From assembly GCA_937864045.1 (NCBI GenBank), contig CALMIF010000237.1:1-40200 (forward strand): a DNA stretch of 40,200 nucleotides, written 5' to 3'. Positions 26,006 through 34,006 of the stretch are shown here, piece after piece; the first letter of the stretch is position 1; each line of letters opens with the position of its first letter. Made by a program: the position numbers and the translations under genes. This DNA is from an uncultured Aquabacterium sp. (lineage in GTDB: Bacteria; Pseudomonadota; Gammaproteobacteria; Burkholderiales; Burkholderiaceae_C). The notes beneath the pieces were generated by a model, which was given only the letters and a program-made list of their open reading frames with translations, had not been told where the DNA came from and did no database searches.

Positions 26006-27526
26006 ATGGCAGACAACGACAAGACCGACGCCGCACCGACCGGTGACAACGCGGACACCACCAAGCGCCTGCGCGAGCGTGCCGAGCAGCTGCTGGCGCG
26101 TGCGCCGGTGCGCCAGGACGACAGCGTGCTGCTGGCCGATGGCGCTCGCCTGGCCTACACCGTGCAGGCCGGCTTCGTGCCGGTGCTGGGCAGCGGGCTG
26201 GACATGGCCTGCAGCGAGCCGCAGGCGGCGATCTTCACCACCGCCTACCTGGCCAAGGACGAACCGGCGGGCCCCGCCCGCCCGGTGTGCTTCGCCTTCA
26301 ACGGCGGGCCGGGCTCGTCGTCGATCTGGCTGCACCTGGGTGCGCTGGGGCCGAAGCGGGTGCGCGTCAACGACGACGCCAGCCTGCCGCCGCCGCCCTA
26401 TGCGGTGGAGGACAACCCGCTGACCTGGCTGGCGCATTTCGACCTGGTCTTCATCGACCCGCCGCACACCGGCTGGTCGGTCAGCGCCAGCATGGCGGCG
26501 CGCAAGCAGCAGCTGTCGGTGGACGGCGACGTCGAGGCCCTGGCCGAGGTGATGCGCGCCTGGCTGGCGGCCAACGGCCGCTTCGGCGCGCCGCTGTACC
26601 TGTGCGGCGAAAGCTACGGCACCACCCGCGGCGCAGCCCTGGCCGACAAGATGGCCGACGCGGGCCTGGCGTTCACCGGCGTGGTCCTGGTGTCCTGCGC
26701 GATGGACCTGAAGACCCTGGTCTTCCAGCCCAAGAACGACCTGCCGTACGCGCTGTTCCTGCCCGGCTACGCGGCCACGGCCCAGTACCACGGCGCGCTG
26801 GGCGGATCGCTTGGCGCGTCGCCGGAGGCGGCCCGTGCCGCGGCCGAGGAGTTCGCCAACGGCGACTACCTCGTCGCCCTGCATGCCGGTGCGCGGCTGA
26901 CCAGCCAGGCGCGGGGTCGCGTCGCCCGGCGCATGGCCGAACTGACCGGCCTGCCGCGGGTGCTGGTCGAGGACCAGAACCTGCGCATCAGCGACAGCCA
27001 GTTCTTCACCGAGGCGCTGCGCCCGCGCGGCCTGCTGGTGGGCCGGCTGGACGCCCGCGCCACCGCGCCGCTGGCCGCCCGGCGCGAGCGCGACATGCTG
27101 TTCGATCCGGGCATCGACGGTGTGCTGACGCCGTACACCGCCGCGGCGCTGGCCTACTTCGCCAGCCTGGGCCTCCCGACGGACCGGCGCTACGAGGTGA
27201 TGTCGGGCGAGGCGCACAAGGCCTGGCGCTGGCAGCGCGGCCCGGTCGACGCACCGGCGGAGCCCGGCGGCTTCACCAGCACCAGCGACGACCTGGCGCG
27301 GGCGATGCGCCGCAATCCGAACCTGCGTGTGCTGGTGGCCAGCGCCCGCTACGACCTGGGCACGCCCTACAGCGCCACCGACTGGTCGCTGGCCCAGCTG
27401 GACGCGCCGCCCGCCGTGCTGGCGCGCATCACGCACCGCTACGACGACGCCGGCCACATGATGTACACGCGCCAGGCCGACCTGGCGCAGCTGAAGGCCG
27501 ACCTGGCGGCATGGCTCGCGGCCTGA
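26006..27526 (+). CDS. S10 family serine carboxypeptidase-like protein
   Basis: A 506-residue alpha/beta-hydrolase of peptidase family S10. Diagnostic motifs are FNGGPGSSS (98-106), GESYGT with nucleophile S203, D450 in SARYDLGTP and H484 in AGHMMY, giving a complete Ser-Asp-His triad. There is no signal peptide; the N-terminus is hydrophilic and charged (MADNDKTDAAPTGDN), so it appears cytoplasmic, unlike the secreted eukaryotic carboxypeptidases. It would remove C-terminal residues from peptides at acidic or neutral pH, or act as an esterase. It sits between the dehydratase gene (15 bp) and the phosphofructokinase gene (2 bp), suggesting coupled expression in peptide and amino-acid catabolism. 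Confidence 0.9.
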   Translation: MADNDKTDAAPTGDNADTTKRLRERAEQLLARAPVRQDDSVLLADGARLAYTVQAGFVPVLGSGLDMACSEPQAAIFTTAYLAKDEPAGPARPVCFAFNGGPGSSSIWLHLGALGPKRVRVNDDASLPPPPYAVEDNPLTWLAHFDLVFIDPPHTGWSVSASMAARKQQLSVDGDVEALAEVMRAWLAANGRFGAPLYLCGESYGTTRGAALADKMADAGLAFTGVVLVSCAMDLKTLVFQPKNDLPYALFLPGYAATAQYHGALGGSLGASPEAARAAAEEFANGDYLVALHAGARLTSQARGRVARRMAELTGLPRVLVEDQNLRISDSQFFTEALRPRGLLVGRLDARATAPLAARRERDMLFDPGIDGVLTPYTAAALAYFASLGLPTDRRYEVMSGEAHKAWRWQRGPVDAPAEPGGFTSTSDDLARAMRRNPNLRVLVASARYDLGTPYSATDWSLAQLDAPPAVLARITHRYDDAGHMMYTRQADLAQLKADLAAWLAA

Positions 27527-27528
27527 GC

Positions 27529-28587
27529 ATGCACATCGGCATCCTGACCGGCGGCGGCGACTGCCCGGGCCTGAACGCGGTGATCCGCGCCGTCACGCTG
27601 GCGCTGATCCATGACTGCGGTGCCCGGGTCAGCGGCATCCGGCGCGGCTTTCTCGGCCTGATCACCGGCGAGCTGGTGCCGCTGGACGCGGCGGCGGTGG
27701 CCGGCATCCTGGCCCAGGGCGGCACCATCCTGGGGACGCACAACCGCTGCGACCCCTTCCACTACTTCGGCGCTGGCGGTGGCGACGTGTCAGGCCCGGT
27801 GCTGGACAACGCCCGCGCCCTGGGCCTGGACGGCCTGGTGGTGATCGGCGGCGACGGCACCATGGCCATCGCCCACAAGCTGCACCAGCGCGGCCTGCCG
27901 GTGGTGGGCGTGCCCAAGACCATCGACAACGACCTGTGCCACACCGACCGCAGCTTCGGCTTTGACAGCGCGGTGGCGGTGGTGGCCGAGGCGCTGGACC
28001 GGCTGGAGACCACCGCCCGCAGCCACGGCCGGGTGATGATCGCCGAGACCATGGGCCGCTACGCCGGCTGGATCGCGCTGGAAGGCGGCATGGCCGGCGG
28101 TGCCGACGTGATCCTGCTGCCGGAAGTGCCGTGGTCGCTGGACGTCGTGGCCGCGCACTGCCGCGCCCGCGAACAGCGCGAGGGCTGCACGCTGATCTGC
28201 ATCGCCGAAGGCGCGCATGCCGCCGGCGCCGGCCTGAGCGTGGCCCAGACCATCGCCGACAGCCCCGACCCGCTGCGCCTGGGCGGCGTGGGCGCGCTGC
28301 TGGCGCACCAGCTGCAGCCGCTGATCCACAGCGAAGTCCGCGCCACGCAGCTGGGCCATGTGCAGCGCGGCGGCGCGCCCACGCCCTTCGACCGCGTGCT
28401 GGCCACGCGCTTCGGCTGGCATGCGGCGCAGCAGGTGCGCGCCGGGCGCTGGGGCGGCATGGTCACGCTGGAAGGCGACCGCCTGGGCGTGGCACCGCTG
28501 GACACCGTGGCAGGCCGCAGCCGCCCGGTGCCGGCCGACGCGCCGCTGCTGGCGGCGGCGCGGGCGCTGGGCATCTGCCTGGGCTGA
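27529..28587 (+). CDS. pfkA: 6-phosphofructokinase
   Basis: A 352-residue phosphofructokinase that phosphorylates fructose 6-phosphate in glycolysis. The phosphate-donor loop starts ILTGGGDCPGLNAVIR (residues 4-19). GGDGT near residue 105 has Gly at the position that favours ATP, where pyrophosphate enzymes have Asp. The following PKTIDND, with Lys, is the form shared by PPi enzymes and some ATP enzymes. The catalytic Asp lies in TIDND, and MGRYAGWIALEGG provides substrate contacts. ATP use is therefore more likely but not certain. It starts 2 bp after the S10 peptidase stop. Its context outside a glycolytic cluster is unusual. A strong terminator lies about 200 bp downstream. Confidence 0.87.
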   Translation: MHIGILTGGGDCPGLNAVIRAVTLALIHDCGARVSGIRRGFLGLITGELVPLDAAAVAGILAQGGTILGTHNRCDPFHYFGAGGGDVSGPVLDNARALGLDGLVVIGGDGTMAIAHKLHQRGLPVVGVPKTIDNDLCHTDRSFGFDSAVAVVAEALDRLETTARSHGRVMIAETMGRYAGWIALEGGMAGGADVILLPEVPWSLDVVAAHCRAREQREGCTLICIAEGAHAAGAGLSVAQTIADSPDPLRLGGVGALLAHQLQPLIHSEVRATQLGHVQRGGAPTPFDRVLATRFGWHAAQQVRAGRWGGMVTLEGDRLGVAPLDTVAGRSRPVPADAPLLAAARALGICLG

Positions 28588-28934
28588 CCCGGTTGACGGA
28601 CGCGGACCGATGCCGGGCCCGCCGGCGTGGAGTCTGCACGCCGCGCTTGGTTCCTCTGCATTTGTACCGATGCAGCGACGGGAACGGCGCCGTAACCTGA
28701 GGCCGTCGTGGCGCGTTGCGCTGGGCTGCCGTGATCCGATCCGGCAGCGGTGCTGCAGCACACTGCGGCGTTTGCGATGAGGAGCATTGCCCCCGGTGAC
28801 CTGTGCACCGGGGGCTTTTTTTCGTCCGGTGCTGATCTGGCCCCGTGGCGCGCTGCCCGGCGCTTGCGGCAGCGCAAGGCGGGCCGGTGGCGGCAGTGGT
28901 CAGATGGCGGCATTCCAACGAAGGAGCCTCCGCC
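28588..28934. other. Structured intergenic region with possible small RNA
   Basis: This 347 bp stretch holds no protein gene. Between 28656 and 28822 there is a run of hairpins: CTGCAT/ATGCAG (28656-28675), CGACGG/CCGTCG enclosing the palindrome ACGGCGCCGT (28676-28708) and GCTGCCG/CGGCAGC with a 10-base loop (28725-28748). A perfect terminator follows. It could be a small RNA of about 170 nt, a structured 3' UTR of the phosphofructokinase operon, or a leader of the next gene that ends early. It matches no RNA family I recognise. The part after 28822 carries the ribosome-binding site of the DUF3149 gene. Confidence 0.4.
28790..28822 (+). terminator. Strong rho-independent terminator
   Basis: Perfect 9-bp stem CCCCCGGTG / CACCGGGGG with the 7-base loop ACCTGTG, followed by C and seven T (28816-28822). 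It is the only classical intrinsic terminator in the window. It ends transcription from the phosphofructokinase operon or from a separate small RNA. Confidence 0.9.
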
Positions 28935-29090
28935 ATGCACGCCCTGCGCGATTTCTTCACCACCGACTACGGCCTGCTCAGCGCCGCCGTGATCGCCATC
29001 ACCCTGGGCATGGGCGTGTTCTACGCCCGCTACTTCGCCCGCCACATCCGCGAGGACAGCGAAGCCGCGGCCCGCGCCGCTCGCCACTGA
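28935..29090 (+). CDS. DUF3149 small membrane protein
   Basis: A 51-residue single-pass membrane micro-protein: MHALRDFFTTDYGL, a hydrophobic helix at about residues 14-32 and a charged tail HIREDSEAAARAARH. The pattern matches DUF3149, a small family of Proteobacteria with unknown function. AAGGAG at 28921-28926, eight bases before the ATG, is one of the best ribosome-binding sites in the window, which supports real translation. It stands alone, between a terminator and a convergent cupin gene, so it should have its own promoter. Confidence 0.8.
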   Translation: MHALRDFFTTDYGLLSAAVIAITLGMGVFYARYFARHIREDSEAAARAARH

Positions 29091-29102
29091 CCCGCAGCGC
29101 GG

Positions 29103-29609
29103 CTACAGCAGCCGCGTCGTGTTGGCGTGCAGCGCCGGCAGCGCCCGCACGAAGGCCGCATCGTCGCGGCCGAAGGCGAAGTCGGCGAAGTCGAAGCCCG
29201 GGCCCACGGTGGCGCCGCACAGCGCGTAGGCCGCGCCAGGCGCCGGCTCGGCGGCTTGCCACCAGTGCGCCGGCACCACGGCGCGCGGTCGGCTGCCGGC
29301 GGCATCGGTGGGCGCCAGGGTCAGCAGGTCGATGCGGTCCAGCGTGGGTGGCACCAGCCACAGCCGCAGCGGGCCGCCCTCGACCAGGTGCCAGGCCTCG
29401 TCCGACGCCACCCGGTGCCAGGCCGATCGCTCGCCCGCGGCCAGCAGGAAGTCGATGCTGGTCAGCGCCTGGCGTTCACCGCGGCCGTCGGCCTGCGGTG
29501 CCCTGGTGGCCGAGCGGAAGAACTCGCGGAACCAGCCGCCCTCGGGGTGCGGCGCCAGGTTCAGCAGTTGCACCAGGTCGCCGGCCCGGCCACCGGGCAC
29601 CGGCGTCAT
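29103..29609 (-). CDS. Cupin domain protein (DUF985 / Yml079 type)
   Basis: A 168-residue single-domain cupin. It has the DUF985 signature: LNLAPHPEGGWFREFFRS near the N-terminus, SIDFLLAAGERSAWHRV (first cupin motif with His) and FAFGRDDAAFVRALP near the end. Members bind a small ligand in the barrel and may be sugar-nucleotide-epimerase-like; no function is established. The ATG at 29609 overlaps the stop of the enoyl-CoA hydratase gene (ATGA), so its translation would normally be coupled to that gene. Because the hydratase has an early amber codon about 280 bp upstream, coupling is probably lost and expression reduced. Confidence 0.85.
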   Translation of the reverse strand: MTPVPGGRAGDLVQLLNLAPHPEGGWFREFFRSATRAPQADGRGERQALTSIDFLLAAGERSAWHRVASDEAWHLVEGGPLRLWLVPPTLDRIDLLTLAPTDAAGSRPRAVVPAHWWQAAEPAPGAAYALCGATVGPGFDFADFAFGRDDAAFVRALPALHANTTRLL

Positions 29610-30430
29610 CCGCCCGCCCGGTTGCGGGCCCGCACCGCCTCCCGGCGCTGCTCCACGTCGTCGGCCCGCACTTCGCTGTTGAACTCGCGGGCGCGGGCCT
29701 TCTCCAGCGCCATCGCGTCGCCGCCGGCCAGCGCCCAGCCGTCGTTGATGATGGCCTTGTAGCGGGTGAGCATGTGCGGCAGCGTGCCCAGCATGTCCAG
29801 CGCCAGCTGGCGGGCCGCCGGCAGCAGGTCGTCGGGCGCCAGCACGCGGTTGACGAAGCCCCAGGCCGCGGCCTGCTCGGCGCTGACCTAGTTGCCGGTC
29901 AGCGACACCTCGCGGGCGCGGTAGACGCCGATGGCGCGGCTCAGCCTCTGGCTCAGGCCCCAGCCCGGCGCCACGCCGATGCGCGCATGGGTGTCGGCGA
30001 AGCGGGCGCTGCTGCTGGCCAGCAGCACGTCGCAGGCCAGGGCCAGCTCGAAGCCGCCGGTGACGGCCGCGCCGTTGATCGCGCCGATCACCGGGTGCGG
30101 GCAGCGGCCGATGGCGGCCACCGGGTCGGTGGCCTGGCGGTCGGGCACGGGCTCGCCGGGCTTGACCTCAGTGCCGCCCAGGCTGCCCTGGCCGGCGCCG
30201 ATTTCCTTGAGATCGAGCCCGGCGCTGAAGGCGCGGCCGGCGCCGGTCAGGATGACCACCCGCACCGCCGGGTTGGCAGACAGGCCGTCGATGGCCTCGG
30301 TGAGGGCGCGCATCAGCGCCTTGCTCAGCGCGTTCATCGCCTGCGGGCGGTTCAGGGTGACCACCGCATAGCCTGCGGCGTCGATCTCGGTGGTGACGAC
30401 GGGATCAGCGGTCTGGGAAGTCTGCGACAT
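29606..30430 (-). pseudogene. Enoyl-CoA hydratase/isomerase family gene interrupted by an in-frame amber codon
   Basis: Reading from the ATG at 30430, 180 codons give a normal crotonase: TLNRPQAMNALS, AFSAGLDLKE, and NGAAVTGGFELALACD with the oxyanion glycines and E128. Codon 181 (29888-29890) is TAG. Translation beyond it continues in the same frame with VSAEQAAAWGFVNRVL and 93 residues of typical C-terminal crotonase sequence to a TGA at 29606. The context LTGN-stop-VSAEQA suggests that one base change turned a Tyr codon (TAC or TAT) into TAG. Without the C-terminal trimerisation helices the 180-residue product should be inactive. It lies 35 bp after a PAS-GGDEF gene and overlaps the cupin by 4 bp. 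Confidence 0.88.
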
Positions 30431-30465
30431 GCACGGGCCTGCGGTTGGGGCCCGGCAGGGCCGGG

Positions 30466-31671
30466 CTATTGGAGGATCTCGACCCGGTTGCGGCCGTTGC
30501 GCTTGGCCTGGTAGAGCGCGGCATCGGCGCTGTGCACCAGGGTGGCGGAACCGCCGCCGGCCAGAGCCACGGTGGCGGCCACGCCGATGCTCACGCTGAG
30601 GCGGTGGCCCCCCTCGACCAGGTCGGAGGTGTCGGTGGCCGCCACGGCACGGCGGATGTGCTCGGCGATCTCCAGCGCGCCGGCGGCCGCGGTGCCGGGC
30701 AGCACCACGGCGAATTCTTCCCCACCGTAGCGTGCGGCCATGTCGCCGGCGCGTCGCACGTTGTCGCGGATGACCTGGCCCACGCGCGCCAGGAAGGCGT
30801 CGCCCATCTGGTGGCCGAAGCGGTCGTTCAGCGCCTTGAAGCGGTCGAGGTCGATCATCAGCAGGCCCAGCGGCGTGGCGTCGCGCAGCGCGCGGTACCA
30901 CTCCTTGTGCAAAGTCGCATCGAACTGGCGCCGGTTGGCCAGGCCGGTCAGTGCATCGGTGCTGGCCAGGGTCTTCAGCTCCAGGTTGGCGCGGTCCAGC
31001 GATTCCTCGAAGTGGCGGCGCTGGTCGGCGTCGCGCAGCGTCACCAGGTAGTCGCCCAGGCCATTGCCCAAGGGCAGCCGTGCCACGCGCGCCTCCACCC
31101 AGCGCATGCTGCCGTCGCGGTGCAGGGCGCGGAACAGGTCGGGCACGCTCTGGCCGCGCTGGGCATTGCGGGTGAAGTGGCGGGCGATGAAGGCGGCGCG
31201 GTCCTCGTGCGCCAGCAGCTCGGCCAGGGTGTGGCCCTGCAGTTCGGCCGGCGCGTGGCCCAGCAGGCGGGTCGATGCCGGGGAGACATAGCGGATCGCC
31301 AGGTCGGCGTCGACCGCGACGATCATGTCGATCGAGTGCTCGGTCAGCAGGCGAAAGCGCATGTCCGCCACCTCGGGCCCGGCGCGGCGCTCGCGCACCG
31401 GAACCTCGGCCTCGCCCGGTGCGGGCGTTGCGGGGGCCGGTGCGGCCACCGCGGCCATCGGCGCGGGCGCCTGCGCACCGGCGCGCAGCCGCAGGTGCAG
31501 CTGGCGGCCGTCGGACAGGGCCAGCGTCGCGCCCGGGCTGCCGGGCTGCGGCAGCGGTGTGCCGGCCAGCACCGCAGGTGGACCGCCGCCCGCGTCGGCC
31601 AGCGACACGCTCATGCCGAACCCGCCCAGCAGGCGTGCCAGCGCGTGCAGATCGGCCTCGTTCAACCCCAT
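30466..31671 (-). CDS. PAS-GGDEF diguanylate cyclase
   Basis: A 401-residue soluble c-di-GMP synthase. Residues 1-65 form a short domain of unknown type, followed by an Ala/Pro-rich linker to about 90. A PAS domain lies at about 105-220 (EHSIDMIVAVDADLAIRYVSPAS, then RDGSMRWVEARVARL). The GGDEF domain follows, with DALTGLANRRQFD, inhibitory-site RAGD at 307-310 and the active loop GGEEF at 316-320. Both sites are complete. GAGG five bases before the ATG is the ribosome-binding site, and a GATAGT box about 30 bp upstream may be a -10. It precedes the broken hydratase gene by 35 bp and may be co-transcribed with it. Confidence 0.9.
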   Translation of the reverse strand: MGLNEADLHALARLLGGFGMSVSLADAGGGPPAVLAGTPLPQPGSPGATLALSDGRQLHLRLRAGAQAPAPMAAVAAPAPATPAPGEAEVPVRERRAGPEVADMRFRLLTEHSIDMIVAVDADLAIRYVSPASTRLLGHAPAELQGHTLAELLAHEDRAAFIARHFTRNAQRGQSVPDLFRALHRDGSMRWVEARVARLPLGNGLGDYLVTLRDADQRRHFEESLDRANLELKTLASTDALTGLANRRQFDATLHKEWYRALRDATPLGLLMIDLDRFKALNDRFGHQMGDAFLARVGQVIRDNVRRAGDMAARYGGEEFAVVLPGTAAAGALEIAEHIRRAVAATDTSDLVEGGHRLSVSIGVAATVALAGGGSATLVHSADAALYQAKRNGRNRVEILQ

Positions 31672-31773
31672 GAAATCCTCGTCGCTGTGCTGGACTATCC
31701 GGCCCGCATCGGCTGCAGGCCACCGCGCATGCTACAGGGCCGCCGCCACGGCGCCCTTGATCCGGCGGGCCCG

Positions 31774-32550
31774 TCAGCCCTCGCGGATGTCGGCCACCGG
31801 CTCGCTGCCGAAGTCGGCCCGCGCCAGCCGCGCCAGCAGCGCGCGGGCGCAGTCGTCGGCGCTGACCAGCAGGCCCTGCGCCTGGAAGGCGGCGAAGCGC
31901 TCGCGTTCGGGAAACACGGCGGCGTCGGCACCGCGCAGCTCGGCCTGCATGTCGGTGTCGATCACGCCCGGTGCCATCGAGACGATGCGCGCGCCGTTGG
32001 GCAGGCTCGCCTGTTCCAGGGTCACGGCGCGGCTGAAATGGTCCATGCCGGCCTTGGCCGCGCAATAGGCGGCGCTGCCGGCCATCGCCCGCCGGCCCAG
32101 GCCCGAGCTGATGTTCAGCACCCGGCGCTGGCCGGTCCAGTGGCCGGTGGCGGCCAGGAAGGCGGCAGTCAACAGCAGGGGCGCCTCCAGACCGGCGCGC
32201 ATCGTCAGCGCCAGGGTGGCCGCCGGCACGCGGTCCAGCGTCGCCGGCAGCCCGACCACGCCGGCGTTGTTGATCAGCGTGACGCTGGCCACGCGGGTGC
32301 CGTCGAAGCCGGCCAGCCAGGCGGCCAGGCGCGCGGCCACCGGCTGCGGGTCGGCCAGATCGGCGCGCCACTGGGTCAGGGCCGCGCCGGCGGCGTCGGC
32401 GCGCGCCTGCAGCGCCGGGTTGTCACCGCGTGAAATGCCCAGCAGCGCATGGCCGGGCTGCAGCAGCTGGCCGACGAAGGCGGCGCCCAGGCCGCGCGAT
32501 GCGCCGGTGACGATGGTGATGGCGGAGATGTTGTTGTGGTTGGCAGGCAT
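31774..32550 (-). CDS. Short-chain dehydrogenase/reductase
   Basis: A 258-residue Rossmann-fold SDR. The cofactor motif TGASRGLGAAF lies at residues 15-25, the NNAG motif in LINNAGVVG, and the catalytic Ser-Tyr-Lys in NISSGLGRRAMAGSAAYCAAKAG. It most resembles the sepiapterin/benzil-reductase-like branch, which reduces ketones with NADPH. The actual substrate is unknown. No ribosome-binding site is visible; a TATGCT box lies exactly six bases before the ATG. It is divergent from the hypothetical gene at 32662 and appears monocistronic. Confidence 0.88.
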   Translation of the reverse strand: MPANHNNISAITIVTGASRGLGAAFVGQLLQPGHALLGISRGDNPALQARADAAGAALTQWRADLADPQPVAARLAAWLAGFDGTRVASVTLINNAGVVGLPATLDRVPAATLALTMRAGLEAPLLLTAAFLAATGHWTGQRRVLNISSGLGRRAMAGSAAYCAAKAGMDHFSRAVTLEQASLPNGARIVSMAPGVIDTDMQAELRGADAAVFPERERFAAFQAQGLLVSADDCARALLARLARADFGSEPVADIREG

Positions 32551-32556
32551 GCGGCG

Positions 32557-32562
32557 AGCATA
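32557..32562 (-). promoter_or_regulatory. Possible leaderless -10 box of the SDR gene
   Basis: Minus-strand TATGCT occupies -12 to -7 before the SDR ATG at 32550, with the same hexamer and spacing as at the dehydratase gene. No Shine-Dalgarno sequence is present. A leaderless transcript is inferred. Confidence 0.35.
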
Positions 32563-32649
32563 AACCGGCCGCCTGCAGCGGCCTGCCCGGGCGGCCCGCC
32601 GGGCGGCCTGCGCCGCGTGCTGCCGTCAGCCCGGCGCAGGCTTGGCACC

Positions 32650-32655
32650 GACAAT
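32650..32655 (+). promoter_or_regulatory. Possible leaderless -10 box of the anchored hypothetical gene
   Basis: GACAAT lies at -12 to -7 before the ATG at 32662. It departs from TANNNT at the first base but keeps the A and final T, and the gene lacks a ribosome-binding site. This is weaker than the other boxes of this kind. Confidence 0.2.
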
Positions 32656-32661
32656 GGCGGG

Positions 32662-33378
32662 ATGAAGAAACCCTGGGTGCTGGCGCTGGGCGCCGGCGTG
32701 ATCGTGCTGCTGGTGGCGCTGGCGCTGCCGCTGCTGCGCATGGGGGGCGTGGGCCCCTGGACGGATGACGAATCGGTGGCGCGCACCGGCCTGCCCTGGC
32801 AGGTCAGCCGCCTGCCCGACGGCCGGGCCCAGGTGTTCGGCCTGGAGCTCGGGCGCGACACGCTGGCCCAGGTGCAGGCGCGCCTGGGCGACAACCTGCA
32901 GGTGGCCCTGGTGGCGCGGTTGGGCGAGCCTGGTGCACTGGAGGGCCTGGCCGATCCGTTCATGGCCGGCTTCGTCAGCGGCCGGCTGGTGCTGGCTTTC
33001 GAGGCCACGCCGGCGCAGTTGCAGGCCTGGCGCGAAGGCGCGGTCGATTCCGAGCCGATGGACGGCGGCGTGCGCCGCTTCAAGCTCCAGCCCGAGCACC
33101 GCGCCCAGGCCGCGCAGGTGCGCCTGGCGGGCCTGAGCTTCCTGCCGTCGGTGCGGCTGAGCGAGGACGACGTGCGCCAGCGCTTCGGCGCGCCGGCCGA
33201 GACGCTGGCGCAGCCCGGTGGCGGCCTGGCGCTGCTCTACCCCGAACTGGGCCTGGGCATCACCGTGGCGCCGGGCCAGCGCGGCGTGCTGCAGTACGTG
33301 GCACCGCGCGACTTCGGCGCCCGGCTGCGTGCGCCGCTGGTGGCGGCACTCGGCGGCGCCGCGCCGCCGTTGCGCTGA
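32662..33378 (+). CDS. Hypothetical membrane-anchored protein
   Basis: A 238-residue protein I do not recognise. One N-terminal helix (KKPWVLALGAGVIVLLVALALPL, ending at about residue 25) with a short basic start looks like an uncleaved anchor. The rest, about 210 residues, would lie in the periplasm. The soluble part contains LELGRDTLAQVQARLGD and later SEDDVRQRFGAPAETLAQ, two segments that resemble each other and recall the short repeats of small outer-membrane or assembly lipoproteins (SmpA/BamE-like 'G-x-oT-x-x-x-V' turns). That resemblance is tentative. Its TGA directly abuts the stop codon of the convergent flavin-reductase gene with no bases between. Confidence 0.7.
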   Translation: MKKPWVLALGAGVIVLLVALALPLLRMGGVGPWTDDESVARTGLPWQVSRLPDGRAQVFGLELGRDTLAQVQARLGDNLQVALVARLGEPGALEGLADPFMAGFVSGRLVLAFEATPAQLQAWREGAVDSEPMDGGVRRFKLQPEHRAQAAQVRLAGLSFLPSVRLSEDDVRQRFGAPAETLAQPGGGLALLYPELGLGITVAPGQRGVLQYVAPRDFGARLRAPLVAALGGAAPPLR

Positions 33379-33981
33379 TCAGTCCAGGCCAGGCAGCAGC
33401 CGGCCCTGCACGGCCTCGCCCGGCAGCACGAAGCGGCCGGCGCCCAGGTGGTGCAGGGTGCGCAGGGCGGGCGCTGCGTTGTCGAACTGCCAGCGGCCGT
33501 TGTCGAACACCCGGGCGTCGGCCTGGGCCGCGACCACCTCGGCCAGGAACAGGTCGTGCGCGGCCTGCACCGCGGGCCAGGCGATCACCCGGCATTCCAG
33601 CCAGGCCACGCAGCCGGTCAGCAGCGGCACGTCGACCCGGCTGCCTGCGAAGGTGGTCAGGCCCAGGCGGGCGAACTTGTCGCTGCCCTGGGCGGCCAGC
33701 GCGGCGCCGCTGCTGCTGCCGACGCTGAAGCAGAGGTCGGCCTGCGCGGCGCAGGGCAGCTGCAGCGCGAACGCGCCGCTGGCCTCGATCAGCCCGCGGG
33801 TGAAGGTGGACTTGTCGATCACCACCGCCACCTTGGGCGGGTCGAAGTCCAGCGGCATGGCCCAGGCCGCGGCCATGATGTTGCGCTGGCCGCCATGGGC
33901 GGCGCTGACCAGCACCGTGGGGCCGTGGTTCAGCAGTCGGCTGGCCTGGGGCAGGGGGACGTCGCGGCGGTGGGTGGTCAT
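33379..33981 (-). CDS. Flavin reductase family protein
   Basis: A 200-residue FMN-binding split-barrel protein of the flavin reductase/flavoredoxin family. Characteristic parts are PTVLVSAAHGGQRNIMAAAWAMPLDFDPP near the start, VAVVIDKSTFTRGLIEASGAFALQLP in the middle and LLTGCVAWLECRV. Members reduce free FMN with NAD(P)H for a partner monooxygenase or act as flavoproteins themselves; no partner enzyme is adjacent. The ATG at 33981 follows the rluA stop by 25 bp, so it is the last gene of the DUF3047-rluA unit. Confidence 0.85.
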   Translation of the reverse strand: MTTHRRDVPLPQASRLLNHGPTVLVSAAHGGQRNIMAAAWAMPLDFDPPKVAVVIDKSTFTRGLIEASGAFALQLPCAAQADLCFSVGSSSGAALAAQGSDKFARLGLTTFAGSRVDVPLLTGCVAWLECRVIAWPAVQAAHDLFLAEVVAAQADARVFDNGRWQFDNAAPALRTLHHLGAGRFVLPGEAVQGRLLPGLD

Positions 33982-34006
33982 GGAGTGGCGGTCATCGGCG
34001 GTGCCA

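Noticed and set aside
28588..28822. Known riboswitch, 6S RNA, tmRNA or RNase P RNA
   Set aside because: None of the conserved core motifs of these RNAs that I know is present; only hairpins and a terminator can be claimed.
29888..29890. Amber codon in the hydratase read as pyrrolysine or programmed readthrough
   Set aside because: No pyl genes or readthrough context are visible and crotonases do not use such residues; a nonsense mutation of a Tyr codon is simpler.
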